The translations under genes were made by a program, and so were the position numbers. From Candidatus Dormiibacter sp. (lineage in GTDB: Bacteria; Chloroflexota; Dormibacteria; UBA8260), in assembly GCA_025450495.1 (NCBI GenBank), contig JANWHI010000125.1:1-8377 (forward strand): a DNA stretch of 8,377 bases, written 5' to 3'. Positions 7,112 to 8,377 of the stretch are shown here, piece by piece. Under the pieces are notes generated by a model. It ran no database searches. It worked only from the letters and a program-made list of their open reading frames with translations, and was not told the DNA's origin. Numbering within the stretch: position 1 is the stretch's first letter; every line of letters starts with the position of its first letter.

Positions 7112-7134
7112 ACCGAGCCGTCGCCGGCTCAGGT
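7112..7134 (-). terminator. Hairpin at the 3' end of the minus-strand gene
   Basis: GAGCCG (7115 to 7120) and CGGCTC (7125 to 7130) form a six-base stem with a four-base loop. ACC (7112 to 7114) and GGT (7132 to 7134) extend it past one bulged base. It spans the stop codon (7129 to 7131) of the minus-strand gene and lies in the convergent gap, so it could end transcription from either side. No T-run is present on either strand. Confidence 0.35.
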
Positions 7135-8067
7135 CCCGGGGGCGTAGGGAACGGCTTCGATCTGGTAGACGGGGTAAGGCCCGCTCGACCAGCTGACAGG
7201 CGAGTCCGCTGGCTCGTACGCGTAACCGAAGGTGACCGGAGCGGCGGCGCCGGTGCTGTAGACGCCGGACACCGCGATATGGAAGTGCTCACTGGCTGTG
7301 ATCTGGACGCCCGGCGATGCCGCAAGGCCGCGGTACTGGTGGTACACAGTGCACTTCGCATTGGCGTCCGGCCACGATTGCGTGGATGCATCGTAGGTCG
7401 GCGTGCCCACAGGACGGGCCGGGTCGGCCGAATCTTGGCCGTGCACGGTGGCGTCGCCGGACGGGTCGTTGAAGGCCCAGCGCACACCATCGGCGACGAT
7501 GGAGACAGCGACGCGGCCCGAGACTGCGACCGGCAACTGCCCGACCACGCCGCGGAGGGTCATCGGCAGCGAGATGGTGAAGGGGTTGGGCGTGCCCGAG
7601 CCGGTGGGCAGGCCGGTATCGAGCCCGACACACGTTGGCAACCCCACGTAGGTTGGCGATCCGTTGGCGGGCTCGCTGATGATTCTGCCGCGACGGAAGC
7701 TGTGCCAGAGCGCGTCGGCGAGGCGGTTGATCTGCGCGGTGAAGGTGGCAATCGTCGTGGTGAGCTGAGACTGCAGGTAGGGGGGATCCGTGCCCACCAC
7801 CTGCAACTGGCTGCAGTACTTGGGGCCATACACAGGCACGCCCACCGGGCCGACGCCGACCTGGTTGTGGACAACCCGGCCGACATTGACGTACACGGGC
7901 TCGAGGAAGCTCCACGTGGTGGCGTCCTCAGATGTTGCGAGGCCACCGGGCAGGGGCGGACCAAGCGGCACGTAGAAGTTGAAAGCGGAGTACTGCGTGC
8001 TGAGGAGCTTGGACAGCGTGGCCGACGGGTGATCGAAGGCGCCCGCCGACTGCGCGTCGGTGATCTG
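7129..8067 (-). CDS. Unrecognised, probably exported protein, C-terminal part (after frameshift)
   Basis: I do not recognise this protein. The frame is open from 8109 to the TGA at 7129 to 7131, and its protein-like reading begins near 8067 with QITDAQSAGAFDHPS. GTG at 7969 to 7971 is only an internal valine in this reading. The sequence is rich in Gly, Pro, Val, Ser and Thr with few charged residues, which suits an extracellular beta-rich protein. Visible features are a helical stretch (LTTTIATFTAQINRLADAL), a TGLPTGSGT-type loop, and a C-terminal part with alternating Val/Ile/Ala segments (VAVSIVADGVRWAFNDPSGD, FHIAVSGVYSTG). Three cysteines (YCSQ, PTCVG, KCTVY) could form disulfides. No catalytic motif was seen. 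It converges on ribF and is not part of that operon. Confidence 0.62.
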   Translation of the reverse strand, partial: QITDAQSAGAFDHPSATLSKLLSTQYSAFNFYVPLGPPLPGGLATSEDATTWSFLEPVYVNVGRVVHNQVGVGPVGVPVYGPKYCSQLQVVGTDPPYLQSQLTTTIATFTAQINRLADALWHSFRRGRIISEPANGSPTYVGLPTCVGLDTGLPTGSGTPNPFTISLPMTLRGVVGQLPVAVSGRVAVSIVADGVRWAFNDPSGDATVHGQDSADPARPVGTPTYDASTQSWPDANAKCTVYHQYRGLAASPGVQITASEHFHIAVSGVYSTGAAAPVTFGYAYEPADSPVSWSSGPYPVYQIEAVPYAPGT

Positions 8068-8377
8068 TTCTGCTGGTACGCGTTGAACTCGTCGGCGATT
8101 CCCTGCGCCTCAGCGGCCGCGGCGGCGTTCTGCTGGGCCGCAGTCTTGACCGCTTCTGAGGGAACGGCAACGTCCTGCGGACCGGTCGGTGATCCGATCG
8201 GGAGAGGGGAGTGGATGGTCCCGCTCGTGGTGAGGCCGGTCTCCGGGTTGCCCGCCACGGTAGGGCTGATCACGACGTACTCGTTGCTTGGGGTGGCGCC
8301 GTTGCCGCCGCTGGTCGGCAGCAGCGTGGTAGCGATGCACTTGGATCCGAGCGGCGGTCCGGTGGATGCACCAAAGA
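8067..8377 (-). CDS. Same unrecognised protein, upstream part (partial, frame-shifted relative to the rest)
   Basis: The frame is open from the right edge and reads as protein (FGASTGPPLGSKCIAT, then VVISPTVAGNPETGL) down to EFNAYQQN at about 8067, after which it turns into Arg/Pro/Ser-rich shadow sequence. GTG at 8271 to 8273 is inside this reading, so the true start and any signal peptide lie beyond 8377. An Ala/Gln-rich stretch (AVKTAAQQNAAAAAEAQGIA) is predicted to be helical. The next frame continues it sensibly as QITDAQ, so both pieces belong to one gene broken by a one-base change. Whether this is a pseudogene or a sequence error cannot be decided here. Confidence 0.6.

Noticed and set aside
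7403..7651. 82-codon plus-strand open frame
   Set aside because: Antisense to the unknown minus-strand gene, without a ribosome binding site or any family signal.
7560..8060. Continuation of the upper minus-strand frame down to a stop at 7560
   Set aside because: After about 8067 the translation becomes Arg/Pro/Ser-rich shadow sequence, while the neighbouring frame carries the protein-like reading.
1..8377. Defence system, CRISPR array, transposon, prophage or tRNA
   Set aside because: No repeat array, transposase, integrase, attachment-like repeat or cloverleaf was seen; the left 7 kb is a housekeeping operon.

Overview
The window is very GC-rich bacterial DNA with GTG starts at about half of the genes and coding on nearly every base. 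Positions 1 to 7029 on the plus strand hold a conserved translation and RNA-maturation operon: the 3' end of secF, then rimP, nusA, ylxR (rnpM), infB, rbfA, an nrnA-type DHH phosphoesterase gene, truB and ribF. This order is typical of Gram-positive-type (Terrabacteria) lineages. A short NusA without C-terminal repeats resembles Actinomycetota, but IF2 is compact (about 590 residues), without the long N-terminal extension usual in Actinomycetota. I infer a high-GC Chloroflexota, Candidatus Dormibacterota or deep actinobacterial-type genome, probably environmental. That placement is inference and not proven by the window.

The genes are packed as one transcription unit. Gaps are 18, 5, 8, 40, 8 and 4 bases, or stop and start codons overlap by four bases as GTGA (ylxR/infB with the GTG start, rbfA/nrnA, and optionally nrnA/truB). 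The products act together: NusA controls elongation and antitermination of rRNA transcription. RimP and RbfA mature the 30S subunit and IF2 starts translation. TruB modifies tRNA, YlxR/RnpM is linked to RNase P, and NrnA clears nanoRNAs and pAp. RibF makes FMN and FAD and is a common passenger at the end of this cluster. SecF belongs to the Sec translocase auxiliary complex. No promoter is visible, so the operon probably starts upstream of the window.

The operon ends at 7029 in a 99-base convergent gap with two hairpins. On the minus strand, from the right edge to 7129, lies an unrecognised gene for a probably exported or surface protein rich in Gly, Pro, Ser, Thr and Val, with an Ala/Gln-rich helical stretch near the visible N-terminal side. 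Its reading frame is broken once near 8067, and its start lies beyond the window.

I found no tRNA, rRNA, CRISPR, IS element or defence system. The points most worth checking are the possible AUC start of infB, a hairpin over the rbfA ribosome binding site, and the frameshifted unknown gene.
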